Shown here piece after piece: positions 25,045 to 33,577 of a stretch of DNA of 64,000 bases. Position 1 is the first letter of the stretch. Each line of letters opens with the position of its first letter. The DNA is from Lewinella sp. W8. GTDB lineage: Bacteria; Bacteroidota; Bacteroidia; Chitinophagales; Saprospiraceae. Location of the stretch: positions 434,001-498,000 of the forward strand of contig NZ_SNAQ03000001.1 in assembly GCF_004375085.3 (NCBI RefSeq). The letters run 5' to 3'. The notes below the pieces were generated by a model. That model saw nothing but the letters and a program-made list of their open reading frames with translations. It was not told the DNA's origin and made no database searches. Position numbers and translations under genes: made by a program.

Positions 25045-25953
25045 ATGATTGACTTACTAATCGGTGGAATACTGGGGTTAATCATGTTCAGCATCGGTTT
25101 AAGTCTGGAGCCGGAGCGTTTCCGCAGACTGTTCACCAATCCCCGGGTTTTGCTTCTCGGGCTCACCCTGCAATTGGTGATGTTACCCGGATTGGCCTTC
25201 CTCGTTTGTGTCCTGCTGGACCTGCCCCCCGACTTCGCTGCGGGGGTGATGGTTCTGGCGGCCTGTCCGGGCGGACTCACCAGCAACTTCATCAGTTACC
25301 TGCTGAAGGCCAATACCACGCTGGCCGTTAGTCTGACGATATGTAACACCAGTTTGTCCATGTTGACGATCCCCCTGATTGTCAACCTCGGACTCAACTA
25401 CTTCGCTCCGGGAGAAGGAATCACCCAGTTACCCTTCATTCCCACGGCGGGACGCATTTTTTTACTGGTGCTGGTCCCCGTCGCCCTGGGCATGGTTTTT
25501 CGGTGGAAAAAGGAAAAACTGGCCTTGTTTCTTCAGCCCCGCTTGCGGTACGTCAACATATTCCTCCTGGGAATTCTGTTTGCGCTCAAGCTCTTTGCTC
25601 CCGCCAGTGCCGGTGGGAGTAACCTCCTGCTCCATGAAATATGGATCATCCTACCGGCGTCCATTCTGGTCAACTTCGGGGCTCTGATGATGGGACGAAT
25701 AATGGGGCGCCTTTTCGGATTCGGCAGAAATGATCAGCTTACCCTGGGCGTAGAAGCCGGTATCCAGAACACCAGTCTGGCTTTCCTGATCACTTCCACC
25801 CTGCTCCAGAACGAGCAGATGCTCAAGCCGGCGCTGGTCTACGCAATGTTCACCTTCTTCACGGCACTCCTTTACGGACTGTGGTTGAAGCCCGGGATGT
25901 GGAAAGTGCTGAAGAACGAATGGAAGGTCCTGCGATTTTTTAGTTACCCGTAA
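25045..25953 (+). CDS. Bile acid:sodium symporter (BASS) family transporter
   Basis: 302 residues, almost entirely hydrophobic, with about nine or ten membrane helices. Family features: SIGLSLEPERFRRLF after the first helix, then AACPGGLTSNFISYLLKANT, the sodium-site crossing region, and later GVEAGIQNTSLAFLI, the second crossing helix. Such transporters import organic anions with sodium. The substrate in non-gut bacteria is often unknown, for example 2-keto acids. The gene overlaps the end of the convergent gliding-type gene by 14 bases. Confidence 0.9.
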   Translation: MIDLLIGGILGLIMFSIGLSLEPERFRRLFTNPRVLLLGLTLQLVMLPGLAFLVCVLLDLPPDFAAGVMVLAACPGGLTSNFISYLLKANTTLAVSLTICNTSLSMLTIPLIVNLGLNYFAPGEGITQLPFIPTAGRIFLLVLVPVALGMVFRWKKEKLALFLQPRLRYVNIFLLGILFALKLFAPASAGGSNLLLHEIWIILPASILVNFGALMMGRIMGRLFGFGRNDQLTLGVEAGIQNTSLAFLITSTLLQNEQMLKPALVYAMFTFFTALLYGLWLKPGMWKVLKNEWKVLRFFSYP

Positions 25954-28693
25954 TGATTTCTACGTAACCACTGATGGGGTCCGGAGAAAGTGTGACGCCC
26001 TCTAATCGGCGTTCAAACACCTGACCGACGTAGTAGTAAGTGCCGTCACTCAACGGCTCGCCGTTGAGGTTGGTGCCATCCCAGTTGATCGAAGGATCTT
26101 CGGTTTCGAAGACCAGCTGCCCCCAGCGATTATAGAACTTGATGTCCACCCGTTCCACGAAGCAAAGCCCCCGGGGATTGAGTTGATCGTTTTGCCCGTC
26201 GTTGTTGGGAGTGAAGACGTTGGGGAGTTCGTAAATGGGGCAATTGGTGACACAAATTTCGTTGCTCCGATCACTTTCATTGCCGTTGTTGTCGAAGGCC
26301 GTTACGGTGTAGCAACCGATAATGCCGTTTTCGGGCGTATGCTCGAAAGTCAGAACGTCGGAAGACTGGATGGTGGCAATCAATTGTGCGGGATCGCCCA
26401 CTACGGGGGTGAAGTACACCCGGTAGCCAGCTACGTCCATATCTCCACATTCGTCTATCGGAGCGGTCCAGGTGAGGGTATTGAAGAGGTTTTCATCATT
26501 CGTACAGTCTACGCCACGATCACAGACACTCTCTACGCTGAGTACCGGCGGACAGGGAGGCACGTTATCCGTAGGAATGACGCAAACTTCCTGGCTGCGG
26601 TTAAGCAGCGGTGAGGGAATGTCTTCGATATTGTAGGTTCCCACTGCCCGGATGAAGTAGCAGTATTCTTCCCCGTTGACTAGGCCTTCGTCCCGGAAAT
26701 TCATCTCCGTCACGGTGGTGAGGCTATCGAAGGTACTGCTACCCGGCAGCTGGCGGAAGATGGCGTATTCGGTGTTCGTCCAGGGCACGGTCTCCGTCCA
26801 GCTGAGCACGGCCGCCTCGTCGGTTGGTGCACCGGATAGGAAAACGGAGGAGCCCGGCTGGCCCTCCCCGACGGGTTCGCTTTCGTTTTCCACGAAGAGC
26901 TCAATGCGGTAGGAATAAGCCTGGTCCACGGTGTTCAACCCACTGTCCAAAAAGCAGGTATCGACCGGCTCATCAAAAAAGGTAGTCGTAAAGCGGGCAA
27001 TTTCCGCGAAGTCGCCGGGGTTCGTCGTCTGTCCGTCCGCCCGACTCAGGACGTACTCGTAAGGACCACTGTTGAGGATGGTGTCGAGGCTCGTCGCGTC
27101 GGGCAGAATCCAGCACACATCAATACTCCCGTTATTCTGGTCCGTATTGGATACGTCCACTTTGGTGAGCAGCGGGATGTCCCGCGCCAGCTGCACGCAG
27201 ATCTCCTCCGACGGAATCGACTCTATTTCCTCAAAAATGAGCCCCAGGTTAGCGATCGGTCGGCCAAACAGGGCTACGACGCGGTAACAATAGGTGCGGC
27301 CCCGTTCGACGTCCTGATCAAGGTACACGTACCGACCTTCGGACATTTCCGTAGTCTCAATGTCCGTCAACTTGGTGTAGCCCCTGCCGGCCAGGCCGGT
27401 TTGGCAGGTGTCGGGAGGGAACGCGTTACTTCCCTCTCTTCGCCAGACGGTGAAGCCCAGGAAGGTGGGATCGTCTTCGTCTTCGCAGGTGTAGGGTTTG
27501 TCCCAGCTGAGGGTGATGAGGTCGTCCTCGGCCGTGGTCCTCAACCCTTCGGGGGGAGGCCCAACCACTTTGATCGAGACCGATCGCAGGGTGGCCAGTC
27601 CCCGGTCGGGAGCGAAGAAATCATCTTCCGCCCGGAACACTACGAAATAGGGTTGATTACTGATGTCTTCGCAGGTCGTTTGCCAGCGGAAGGTTTTGGT
27701 CACCGGATCGGTGAGCCAGATATCCTGATCGGGCGTGAAGGTGGCCCCGTTCTCCAGGTCAAAGGGCCGGCCACTGGCCTGCAACCGCACCCGCTGGTCC
27801 GTATCCGTAAGCGGAGCGGTAGCTACCACGTCAAACTCGATGAGTTCTCCGGCGACGACGCAGATTTCCTCCATTGGGATGTCCAGCTCCGGTGGGTCGT
27901 TGGAGCACTCCCGCACGAAAATCTGCATGTCCCGCACGACGGTATCCAGCGGGATACCGTTCCGGAAGCTCTTAATCAAAAAGGCCAGGTTGTATTCACC
28001 CGATACCGCCGGCGCATCCCAGGTGATTTGACCGGTCTGAGAGTTGATCGTTAGGCTGCCGGTGTTTCCACCGAAGAGGTTGGGGAGAATGTAGTTGCGG
28101 ATGGGCACGCCGGGGGCGCGCTGGGGAACCGTGAATTCGAAGGCGAGGCTGTCACCGTCAACGTCAAAGGCTCCGGGGTTGTGGGTCCAGACGGAGCCGA
28201 TACAGGCATCCTCAATGGGGATCTGCGAAAGCTCGGGACTGCTGTTACAACCGTTCAGCAGCGGATTGGCCAGAGTATACACCGTGTAAACGCTGAAGGG
28301 AATGTTCACCGACGACCCTCCGTCAATGTTGAGCACCTGCGCTACGCGGTTCTGGTCCTGAAAACTGATGAAGTAGGTGCCAAAACCCGAATAGCGGTGA
28401 CAGGCCGGGTATTCATTGCGTTGGATACCGTTCCCCAGGTTGGTAATGCGCATCGCGTCCCGCTGCACGACTTCCGTCGTACCGTCTCCCCAGGAAATCA
28501 GCAGACTGTCGCGGTCAACGTCCGTCTGAATCGTTTCCGTGTAGGTGATGATCACGGCGCAGGCCGTCAGCTGATCGTTGATGTCCGTACAGTCCCCGGA
28601 GGATCGTACGATGATCTCCCCCGCCCGGTTGTGGGTGGCAAAAATGGTCAGCGGAAGCAGCAAAAAAAACAGGGAGAGGGTCAAAAAACGCAT
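25940..28693 (-). CDS. T9SS type B sorting-domain protein with fibronectin-like repeats (gliding-motility C-terminal domain)
   Basis: 917 residues from the ATG at 28693. An upstream GTG at 28723 would add 10 polar residues before the signal. A signal peptide (FLTLSLFFLLLPLTIFA) is followed by HNRAGEI, several Ig or fibronectin type III-like modules with many paired Cys residues (about residues 370-820), and a C-terminal CHU_C domain: PNVFTPNNDGQNDQLNP, then FYNRWGQLVFE and LSDGTYYYV. This C-terminal domain directs export through the T9SS and attachment at the cell surface. It is probably a large surface adhesin. The stop codon region overlaps the convergent symporter gene. Confidence 0.92.
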   Translation of the reverse strand: MRFLTLSLFFLLLPLTIFATHNRAGEIIVRSSGDCTDINDQLTACAVIITYTETIQTDVDRDSLLISWGDGTTEVVQRDAMRITNLGNGIQRNEYPACHRYSGFGTYFISFQDQNRVAQVLNIDGGSSVNIPFSVYTVYTLANPLLNGCNSSPELSQIPIEDACIGSVWTHNPGAFDVDGDSLAFEFTVPQRAPGVPIRNYILPNLFGGNTGSLTINSQTGQITWDAPAVSGEYNLAFLIKSFRNGIPLDTVVRDMQIFVRECSNDPPELDIPMEEICVVAGELIEFDVVATAPLTDTDQRVRLQASGRPFDLENGATFTPDQDIWLTDPVTKTFRWQTTCEDISNQPYFVVFRAEDDFFAPDRGLATLRSVSIKVVGPPPEGLRTTAEDDLITLSWDKPYTCEDEDDPTFLGFTVWRREGSNAFPPDTCQTGLAGRGYTKLTDIETTEMSEGRYVYLDQDVERGRTYCYRVVALFGRPIANLGLIFEEIESIPSEEICVQLARDIPLLTKVDVSNTDQNNGSIDVCWILPDATSLDTILNSGPYEYVLSRADGQTTNPGDFAEIARFTTTFFDEPVDTCFLDSGLNTVDQAYSYRIELFVENESEPVGEGQPGSSVFLSGAPTDEAAVLSWTETVPWTNTEYAIFRQLPGSSTFDSLTTVTEMNFRDEGLVNGEEYCYFIRAVGTYNIEDIPSPLLNRSQEVCVIPTDNVPPCPPVLSVESVCDRGVDCTNDENLFNTLTWTAPIDECGDMDVAGYRVYFTPVVGDPAQLIATIQSSDVLTFEHTPENGIIGCYTVTAFDNNGNESDRSNEICVTNCPIYELPNVFTPNNDGQNDQLNPRGLCFVERVDIKFYNRWGQLVFETEDPSINWDGTNLNGEPLSDGTYYYVGQVFERRLEGVTLSPDPISGYVEIITGN

Positions 28694-28805
28694 AAGCCAG
28701 GCGAATTGGGTTTGTGGGTACACTCTGGATGCACACTAACCCAATAACGCACAAAATTGGAAATTGCTTTTTCAGACTTGTCCGTAAGCAGGCAAAAGGG
28801 GGAAA

Positions 28806-28873
28806 TTAGTCTGTTAGTCTGTTAGTCTGTTAGTCTGTTAGTCTGTTAGTCTGTTAGTCTGTTAGTCTGTTAG
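28806..28873 (+). repeat. Perfect 8-bp tandem array TTAGTCTG, 8.5 units
   Basis: Eight identical copies of TTAGTCTG (28806-28869) and a final TTAG. It lies between the SCP2 gene and the gliding-type gene and is not part of either. Its reverse complement is found in the array at 28961-29024, about 90 bases to the right. The perfect copies suggest recent expansion by slippage. Confidence 0.95.
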
Positions 28874-28960
28874 GGGAATACCCTGCCTTGTTCGTTAACG
28901 GGGGATGAGGGGTCAAGATCCTACTGATCGTGAAATCCTAAAACAATCCATCAAAATTTC
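28874..28960. other. Spacer between the two octamer arrays
   Basis: The 87 bases between the arrays hold no gene. They would form the loop if the arrays pair in RNA or single-stranded DNA. Confidence 0.5.
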
Positions 28961-29024
28961 TAAAGGACTAACGAACCAACAGACTAACAGACTAACAGAC
29001 GAACGAACTAACGGTCCAACAGTC
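28961..29024 (-). repeat. Inverted octamer array, 8 units, starting at the SCP2 stop codon
   Basis: Read on the minus strand, the units are GACTGTTG, GACCGTTA, GTTCGTTC, GTCTGTTA (twice), GTCTGTTG, GTTCGTTA and GTCCTTTA. The first base is the G of the SCP2 TAG stop codon. The three central copies match the perfect array at 28806 in opposite orientation, so the pair can form a long imperfect hairpin. Confidence 0.85.
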
Positions 29025-29320
29025 TATCCCAACAGGCTCTGCAGTTTCATCGCCAGTCCCATGTCTCCCTTGATTTTCACCTTGCCGCTCATCATGGCCA
29101 TCATGGGGTTGAGGGCACCGGTGCGCAGTTTGTCGAGGGTGTCAATGCTGGTGATGACGACCGTGTCGGCTTCTTTGTCTTCGTTGGTGACTTGGGCTTC
29201 GTCCTCGGTCATGTCAATGTGAACGACGCCTTCATCGAGCTGAAGCTTAATGCTCTTACCCAGGTTGGGGGCATTCTTGGCGGCTTCGCGGGTTTTTTCG
29301 GTGAATTCAGCTAAGGTCAT
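29024..29320 (-). CDS. SCP2 sterol-binding domain protein
   Basis: A 98-residue single-domain protein. It has the SCP2 pattern: hydrophobic strands IKLQLDEGVVHIDM and DTVVITSIDTLDKL, then LNPMMAMMSGKVKIKGDMGLAMKL, which is the conserved GKVKIKGD turn and last helix. These small proteins bind hydrophobic ligands such as fatty acyl chains in the cytoplasm. In the promoter region, TACCTTGC lies about 20 bases before the ATG. It is transcribed towards the octamer array at 28961, which begins inside its stop codon. Confidence 0.93.
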   Translation of the reverse strand: MTLAEFTEKTREAAKNAPNLGKSIKLQLDEGVVHIDMTEDEAQVTNEDKEADTVVITSIDTLDKLRTGALNPMMAMMSGKVKIKGDMGLAMKLQSLLG

Positions 29321-29563
29321 GGTGGAAAATTTTCCGCAAGGTAGCGAATTTTCGCTTTCGATGCTGGAGTAAATTGACCGCCCGTTCCTTGGGCCTGGCC
29401 TTCTATCACAATCCCGCCGAGGGATATTCCACGATAATTACGAGTCTTTGAAATGCTTCCGGATTGTTGACGTAAGTATTTGCGACGGAGCGCAGGTGCA
29501 GCGTAGCGGAATCCTCGCGCTCAGCCGAGGGAATGTGTTTGTGGAGGGAGGGCAGATTTATAC

Positions 29564-32182
29564 CTACCCCAACGCCTCCTTCGCCTGCTGCAATGCAGCC
29601 GCAATCCCACCGGGATCCTTTCCTCCCGCCGTAGCGAAAAAGGGCTGGCCACCGCCACCACCTTTAATGTTCTTGGCCAGTTCGCGGATCATGGCACCTG
29701 CGTTCAGCGCCTTAGCTTCCGTCAGACCTTTGGAGATGGCCAAGGTCAGCAGGGCCTTGCCCTCGTTCTCGGAGCCGAGGAGCACGAAGGCATTTTCGTT
29801 CTCGCCGGTCAGCTGGAAGGCCAGCGTCTTGATGGCCGCGGCGTCGCTCAGGGGCACCTTGGCGGCCAGGAAGTTGATGCCGTTGACGTCCTCGAAGGCC
29901 TTTTCCAGATCGCCTTTGAGGTTGCTGGCCTGGGCGGCCTGTAGTTTCTCGAGCTCCTTTTTGAGGCTGCGGTTTTCGTCCTGTAGCTTCGCCACCGCCG
30001 CGATGGGATCGCTGCCCTTCACGAGGTCCTTGATGTCTTCCAGGGCGGCCAGGCGACCCCGGACGAACCACTCCGCCTTCAGGGCCGTGACGGCCTCGAT
30101 CCGCCGGACGCCGGCGGCCAGGGAGCTCTCGCTGGTGATTTTAAACAGTCCCACCTCACCGGTGTGCTTCACGTGCGTACCCCCACACAGCTCCGTGCTG
30201 AAGTCGGGGTCGAAGGTGATGATGCGGACGCTGTCGCCGTACTTCTCCCCGAAGAGCATCATGGCCCCGGAGGCCTTGGCCTCCGCAATGGGTACGTCGC
30301 GGCGCTCGATCAGCGGGATGTTTTCGCGAATCTTGGCGTTGACCAGCAGTTCGATCTTTTCCAGCTCATCGTCAGTCGTCCGGTCGAAGTGGCTGTAGTC
30401 GAAGCGCAGTTTTTCCGGTCCGAGGTCTTGTCCTTTTTGTACCGCGTGGTCGCCGAGCACTTCCTGCAGCGCAGCGTGCAGGAGGTGGGCAGCCGTGTGG
30501 TTCTGACACGTCGCCTGACGCTCGGCCGCCTTCACTTTGGCGATGACGTCGGCTTCCGGCGTGGCCGGCAGCTTGTTGACGATGTGCACCGTCAGGTCAT
30601 TCTCCTTGATGGTGTCGGTGACGTAAATGGTCTCGTCGCCCACCTGCAAAGTACCGGTGTCGCCGGCCTGTCCGCCACTTTCCCCGTAGAAGGGCGTGCG
30701 GTCCAGCACGACGTGGTATTGGGGCTTGTCCTTCACCTTCACGGTGCGGTATTTCGTGATGCGGGCACCGGCGTCGGAGAGGTAATCGTAGCCGATGAAG
30801 GTGCTGTCTTCGTCGCTGAGGACCGTCCAGTCACCCACCTCCTTGGCGGCGTCCTTGCGGGCGCGGGCCTTCTGTTCGGCCAGGGCGGCTTCGAAACCGG
30901 CTTCGTCCACCTGCAAACCCTGCTCGTCAGCGAGCAGCCGCGTCAGGTCAATGGGGAAACCGAAGGTGTCGTAGAGCTGGAAGGCGTCTTCACCGGTGAT
31001 CACGCCGTCTTGGGGCTCCAGGTTCGCAAAGCGGGTCAGGCCGTTTTCGAGGGTGTTGAGGAAGGATTTTTCCTCACTCTCGATGATGCGCGTAATCTGC
31101 TGCTCCTGCTCCTTGAGTTCGGGGAAGGCATCGCCCATCTCCCGCACCAAAATGGGCATGAGCTTATTGATGAAGGGAGCCTTCTGGTCCAGAAAGCTGT
31201 AGGCGTAGCGGACGGCCCGCCGCAGGATGCGGCGCACCACGTAACCCGCTCCACCACTACCGGGGAGCTGTCCGTCGGCAATGGTAAAGGCTACCGAGCG
31301 CAGGTGGTCGGCAATGACGCGCATGGCCATGTCAGCCTTGGCGTCGGCGGCGTAGGAGCCGCCGTATTTCTTACCCGTCAGACGCTCAATCTCTCCCAGG
31401 ATGGGGGTGAACACGTCGGTGTCGTAGGTGGCCGTCTTGCCCTGCATAATCATGCAGAGGCGCTCGAAGCCCATGCCCGTGTCGACGTGCTTTTCGGGCA
31501 GCGGCTCCAGGCCGCCGTCGGCCTTGCGGTTGAACTGGATGAATACGTTGTTCCAGATTTCCACCACCCCGGAGTCGTCGACGTTGACCAGGTCGCGGCC
31601 GGGTGTTTTGGCCCGTTCCTCGGCGCTGCGGGTGTCGAAGTGGATTTCGGTACAGGGACCGCAGGGACCGGTGTCCCCCATCTCCCAAAAGTTGTCCTTT
31701 TTGTTGCCCTCCAGGATGCGCTCGGCGGGCAGCACCTTGAGCCATTCGTTGTAGGCCTCGTCGTCGCGGGGGACGTTCTCGTCGGGAGCGCCCTCGAAGA
31801 TGGTGGCGTAGAGGCATTCGGGGTCGAGGCCCATGGTCTTGGTCAGGAATTCCCAGCTCCAGGCGATGGCTTCGGGCTTAAAGTAGTCGCCGATGGACCA
31901 GTTGCCCAGCATCTCGAACATGGTGTGGTGGGTGCCGTCGCGGCCCACGTCTTCCAGGTCGTTGTGCTTACCGGAGACGCGCATACACTTCTGGGTGTCG
32001 GCGATGCGGCGGCGGTCGGGGGTCTTGTCGCCGAGAAAGAAATCCTTGAACTGGTTCATGCCCGCATTGGTGAACATCAGGGTGGGGTCATCCTTGTTCA
32101 CGATGGGTGCGGAGGGAACGATCTTGTGGTCTTTATCCCGGAAAAAGTCGAGGAAAGCCTGGCGGATCTGGGCAGCAGTCAT
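29564..32182 (-). CDS. alaS: Alanyl-tRNA synthetase
   Basis: 872 residues from the ATG at 32182 (MTAAQIRQAFLDFF), a normal AlaRS length. It charges tRNA-Ala. Class II motifs are in the N-terminal domain (FTNAGMNQFKDFFLGD; RVSGKHNDLEDVG; FEMLGNWSIGDYF). The editing domain has HTAAHLLHAAL and LCGGTHVKHTGE as zinc ligands. The C-terminal DHHA1 part has NIKGGGGGQPFFATAGGKD. A perfect TATCTTTG (-7 consensus) lies 44 bases upstream. An antisense frame of 760 codons lies opposite it, which is an artefact of GC-rich codons. Confidence 0.98.
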   Translation of the reverse strand: MTAAQIRQAFLDFFRDKDHKIVPSAPIVNKDDPTLMFTNAGMNQFKDFFLGDKTPDRRRIADTQKCMRVSGKHNDLEDVGRDGTHHTMFEMLGNWSIGDYFKPEAIAWSWEFLTKTMGLDPECLYATIFEGAPDENVPRDDEAYNEWLKVLPAERILEGNKKDNFWEMGDTGPCGPCTEIHFDTRSAEERAKTPGRDLVNVDDSGVVEIWNNVFIQFNRKADGGLEPLPEKHVDTGMGFERLCMIMQGKTATYDTDVFTPILGEIERLTGKKYGGSYAADAKADMAMRVIADHLRSVAFTIADGQLPGSGGAGYVVRRILRRAVRYAYSFLDQKAPFINKLMPILVREMGDAFPELKEQEQQITRIIESEEKSFLNTLENGLTRFANLEPQDGVITGEDAFQLYDTFGFPIDLTRLLADEQGLQVDEAGFEAALAEQKARARKDAAKEVGDWTVLSDEDSTFIGYDYLSDAGARITKYRTVKVKDKPQYHVVLDRTPFYGESGGQAGDTGTLQVGDETIYVTDTIKENDLTVHIVNKLPATPEADVIAKVKAAERQATCQNHTAAHLLHAALQEVLGDHAVQKGQDLGPEKLRFDYSHFDRTTDDELEKIELLVNAKIRENIPLIERRDVPIAEAKASGAMMLFGEKYGDSVRIITFDPDFSTELCGGTHVKHTGEVGLFKITSESSLAAGVRRIEAVTALKAEWFVRGRLAALEDIKDLVKGSDPIAAVAKLQDENRSLKKELEKLQAAQASNLKGDLEKAFEDVNGINFLAAKVPLSDAAAIKTLAFQLTGENENAFVLLGSENEGKALLTLAISKGLTEAKALNAGAMIRELAKNIKGGGGGQPFFATAGGKDPGGIAAALQQAKEALG

Positions 32183-32225
32183 GGGTACGATTGTAATCTG
32201 TTGGCGATTGGGCCGATTAGGGGCG

Positions 32226-32233
32226 CAAAGATA
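32226..32233 (-). promoter_or_regulatory. -7 element of alaS
   Basis: On the minus strand TATCTTTG matches TAnnTTTG exactly, about 44 bases before the alaS ATG. No convincing TTG is found about 20 bases further upstream. Confidence 0.4.
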
Positions 32234-32399
32234 CAATACCGGAGGGGGAGGAAAAAGGTGCAGCGGAGGGGAATGAAAATGGCCGGAGGTTTATGCGACG
32301 AGCAGTTTTGCAACGGCGTGCAGGTGCCGGGGTGGTGGGGAACAAGCCGGGTTCATCGGATGTCTCCTGAGCGTGGTGCAGGGGATACGGAGGTCGGAA

Positions 32400-33119
32400 T
32401 CATCCGAAGGATCGGTCTTCGCGCCAATTTTCTACGTTATGGGTGATGTATTGGGCGATGCGGAAATAGGCGTTGCTGTCCCGAATGATAACGTCGTGGA
32501 ACCGGGCCTGCCAGGCGAAATCGTGTCCGCCGCGGCGGACCTCCCGGGTAACGGCCGATTTGTAGGATCCCACCACGGCCGAAAGGGTGTTTTTCCCGGG
32601 ATTGCGAAATCGGCGTTGGGCGGGGGTGGAATTTTTTGTTTTACCCGGTGATTTTTCCCGCGCGGGATGTAGAGACAGGGCATGCCCTGTCTCTACGTTG
32701 GCGTCGCCCAATATTTTTGACGGTGGTGAAACGTCGGCGTCGCCCAATATTCTTGATGGTGGTCGAACGTCCCCGTCGCCGGGCATTTCCGATGGTTGAT
32801 CAACGTTGGCGCCTGCCGGCAATCCCTCCTGGGGGGAGGATTGTTTGATCAAAATTCCGTGCACATGGTTGGGCATCACCACGAATTCCCCCAACCGCCA
32901 ATCGGGAAAATGGTCGGGAATTTCCGTCCATATCCTCGCCGCAATAACCCCCGGCGGGGTGGGCGTCATTTTTGCCCCAGATATTTTTCCCAAATAATGG
33001 TGCATCCCTTTGGTGCACATCGTCACGAAATAGGCGGCATCCCACCCGTAATCCCACCACCGGGCCCGGGTTGACGCAATCCGGTATCGGTTTTGGTATT
33101 TCGTAGAGCCAATGTCCAC
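32400..33119 (-). CDS. REP-associated tyrosine transposase (RAYT) with internal repeat insertion
   Basis: 239 residues from a GTG at 33119, which gives the usual RAYT beginning (KYQNRYRIASTRARWWDYGW). The HUH nuclease motif is MPNHVHGILI (His 85 and 87). The C-terminal region has the family segment DSNAYFRIAQYITHN with candidate catalytic Tyr 218 or 224. Between them, residues about 103-150 are an insertion made of 12-residue repeats (DADVSPPSKILG type) followed by the peptide ETGHALSL, encoded by a 28-bp perfect palindrome. RAYTs are known to act on REP palindromes. The gene follows the TMEM220-like gene after 5 bases, so translation may be coupled. Confidence 0.85.
   Translation of the reverse strand: MDIGSTKYQNRYRIASTRARWWDYGWDAAYFVTMCTKGMHHYLGKISGAKMTPTPPGVIAARIWTEIPDHFPDWRLGEFVVMPNHVHGILIKQSSPQEGLPAGANVDQPSEMPGDGDVRPPSRILGDADVSPPSKILGDANVETGHALSLHPAREKSPGKTKNSTPAQRRFRNPGKNTLSAVVGSYKSAVTREVRRGGHDFAWQARFHDVIIRDSNAYFRIAQYITHNVENWREDRSFG
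32669..32696. repeat. 28-bp perfect palindrome inside the RAYT coding sequence (REP-like)
   Basis: Arms GTAGAGACAGGGCA (32669-32682) and TGCCCTGTCTCTAC (32683-32696) are exact complements with no loop. It is read in frame as ETGHALSL plus flanking codons. The size and perfect symmetry are typical of mobile REP-like palindromes. It is the only copy in this window. Confidence 0.85.
32695..32838. repeat. 36-bp in-frame tandem repeat, about four units, in the RAYT gene
   Basis: Units start at 32695, 32731, 32767 and 32803, each 36 bp, the last one diverged. The first two are nearly identical (ACGTYGGCGTCGCCCAATAT core). The period is a multiple of three, so the reading frame stays open and gives 12-residue repeats. 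The array abuts the palindrome at 32669-32696. Confidence 0.85.
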
Positions 33120-33124
33120 GGCCG

Positions 33125-33517
33125 CTAGGCATTTTTCTGCACCTGCGCGCCGCCGCCCTGCTGCCGCTTCCACGCCCAATAGGTATAATACGCCAGCGTC
33201 CCCCAGCACAGCAGGAGGCCAAAAAACTCCCGCGTCAGTTCGATGTGTGGTTCTTCGGTTTTCATTTCCGTGGCGATGTTGGGGGTGCCGTCCTGCAACC
33301 ACTGGATGAAATCGGGCACGTAGGTGCACCACCAGACGAACAGCGCCAGCGCCGGCAGGCCCGCCACGATGGGCCGCAGGCCACCCGAATAGGCGCGCAC
33401 GGCCACGAAGGCCACAATGCCGTAGGCGGCGACCCACTTGTTCCAGTCCGGGTCGTTCAGCTGCCAGTAGGCGCATAGGACAAATAGGGCGGCCACGAGG
33501 AGGTGGAGATACTTCAT
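33125..33517 (-). CDS. TMEM220-like membrane protein
   Basis: 130 residues from the ATG at 33517. It has about four hydrophobic helices: the first near residues 3-18, then IVAFVAVRAY, GLPALALFVWWCTYV and a final FGLLLCWGTLAYYTYWAW. AYWQLNDPDWNKWVAAYG is the conserved start of the transmembrane family 220. The function of this family is unknown. Its stop is 5 bases before the RAYT GTG start, and its start is 60 bp from the divergent aldo/keto reductase. Confidence 0.85.
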   Translation of the reverse strand: MKYLHLLVAALFVLCAYWQLNDPDWNKWVAAYGIVAFVAVRAYSGGLRPIVAGLPALALFVWWCTYVPDFIQWLQDGTPNIATEMKTEEPHIELTREFFGLLLCWGTLAYYTYWAWKRQQGGGAQVQKNA

Positions 33518-33577
33518 ACTGAAATTGGCTTGGCGGAAAATGGGGCCGGTTGCCGGCTTTGTCGTAAACTTACGGCC

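Noticed and set aside
30164-32446. A 760-codon open frame antisense to alaS, and similar long antisense frames opposite pckA, the OmpA-family gene and the polyprenyl synthase gene
   Set aside because: The proteins have no recognisable domain and are mirror images of strongly conserved genes. Long antisense frames are expected in GC-rich coding sequence.
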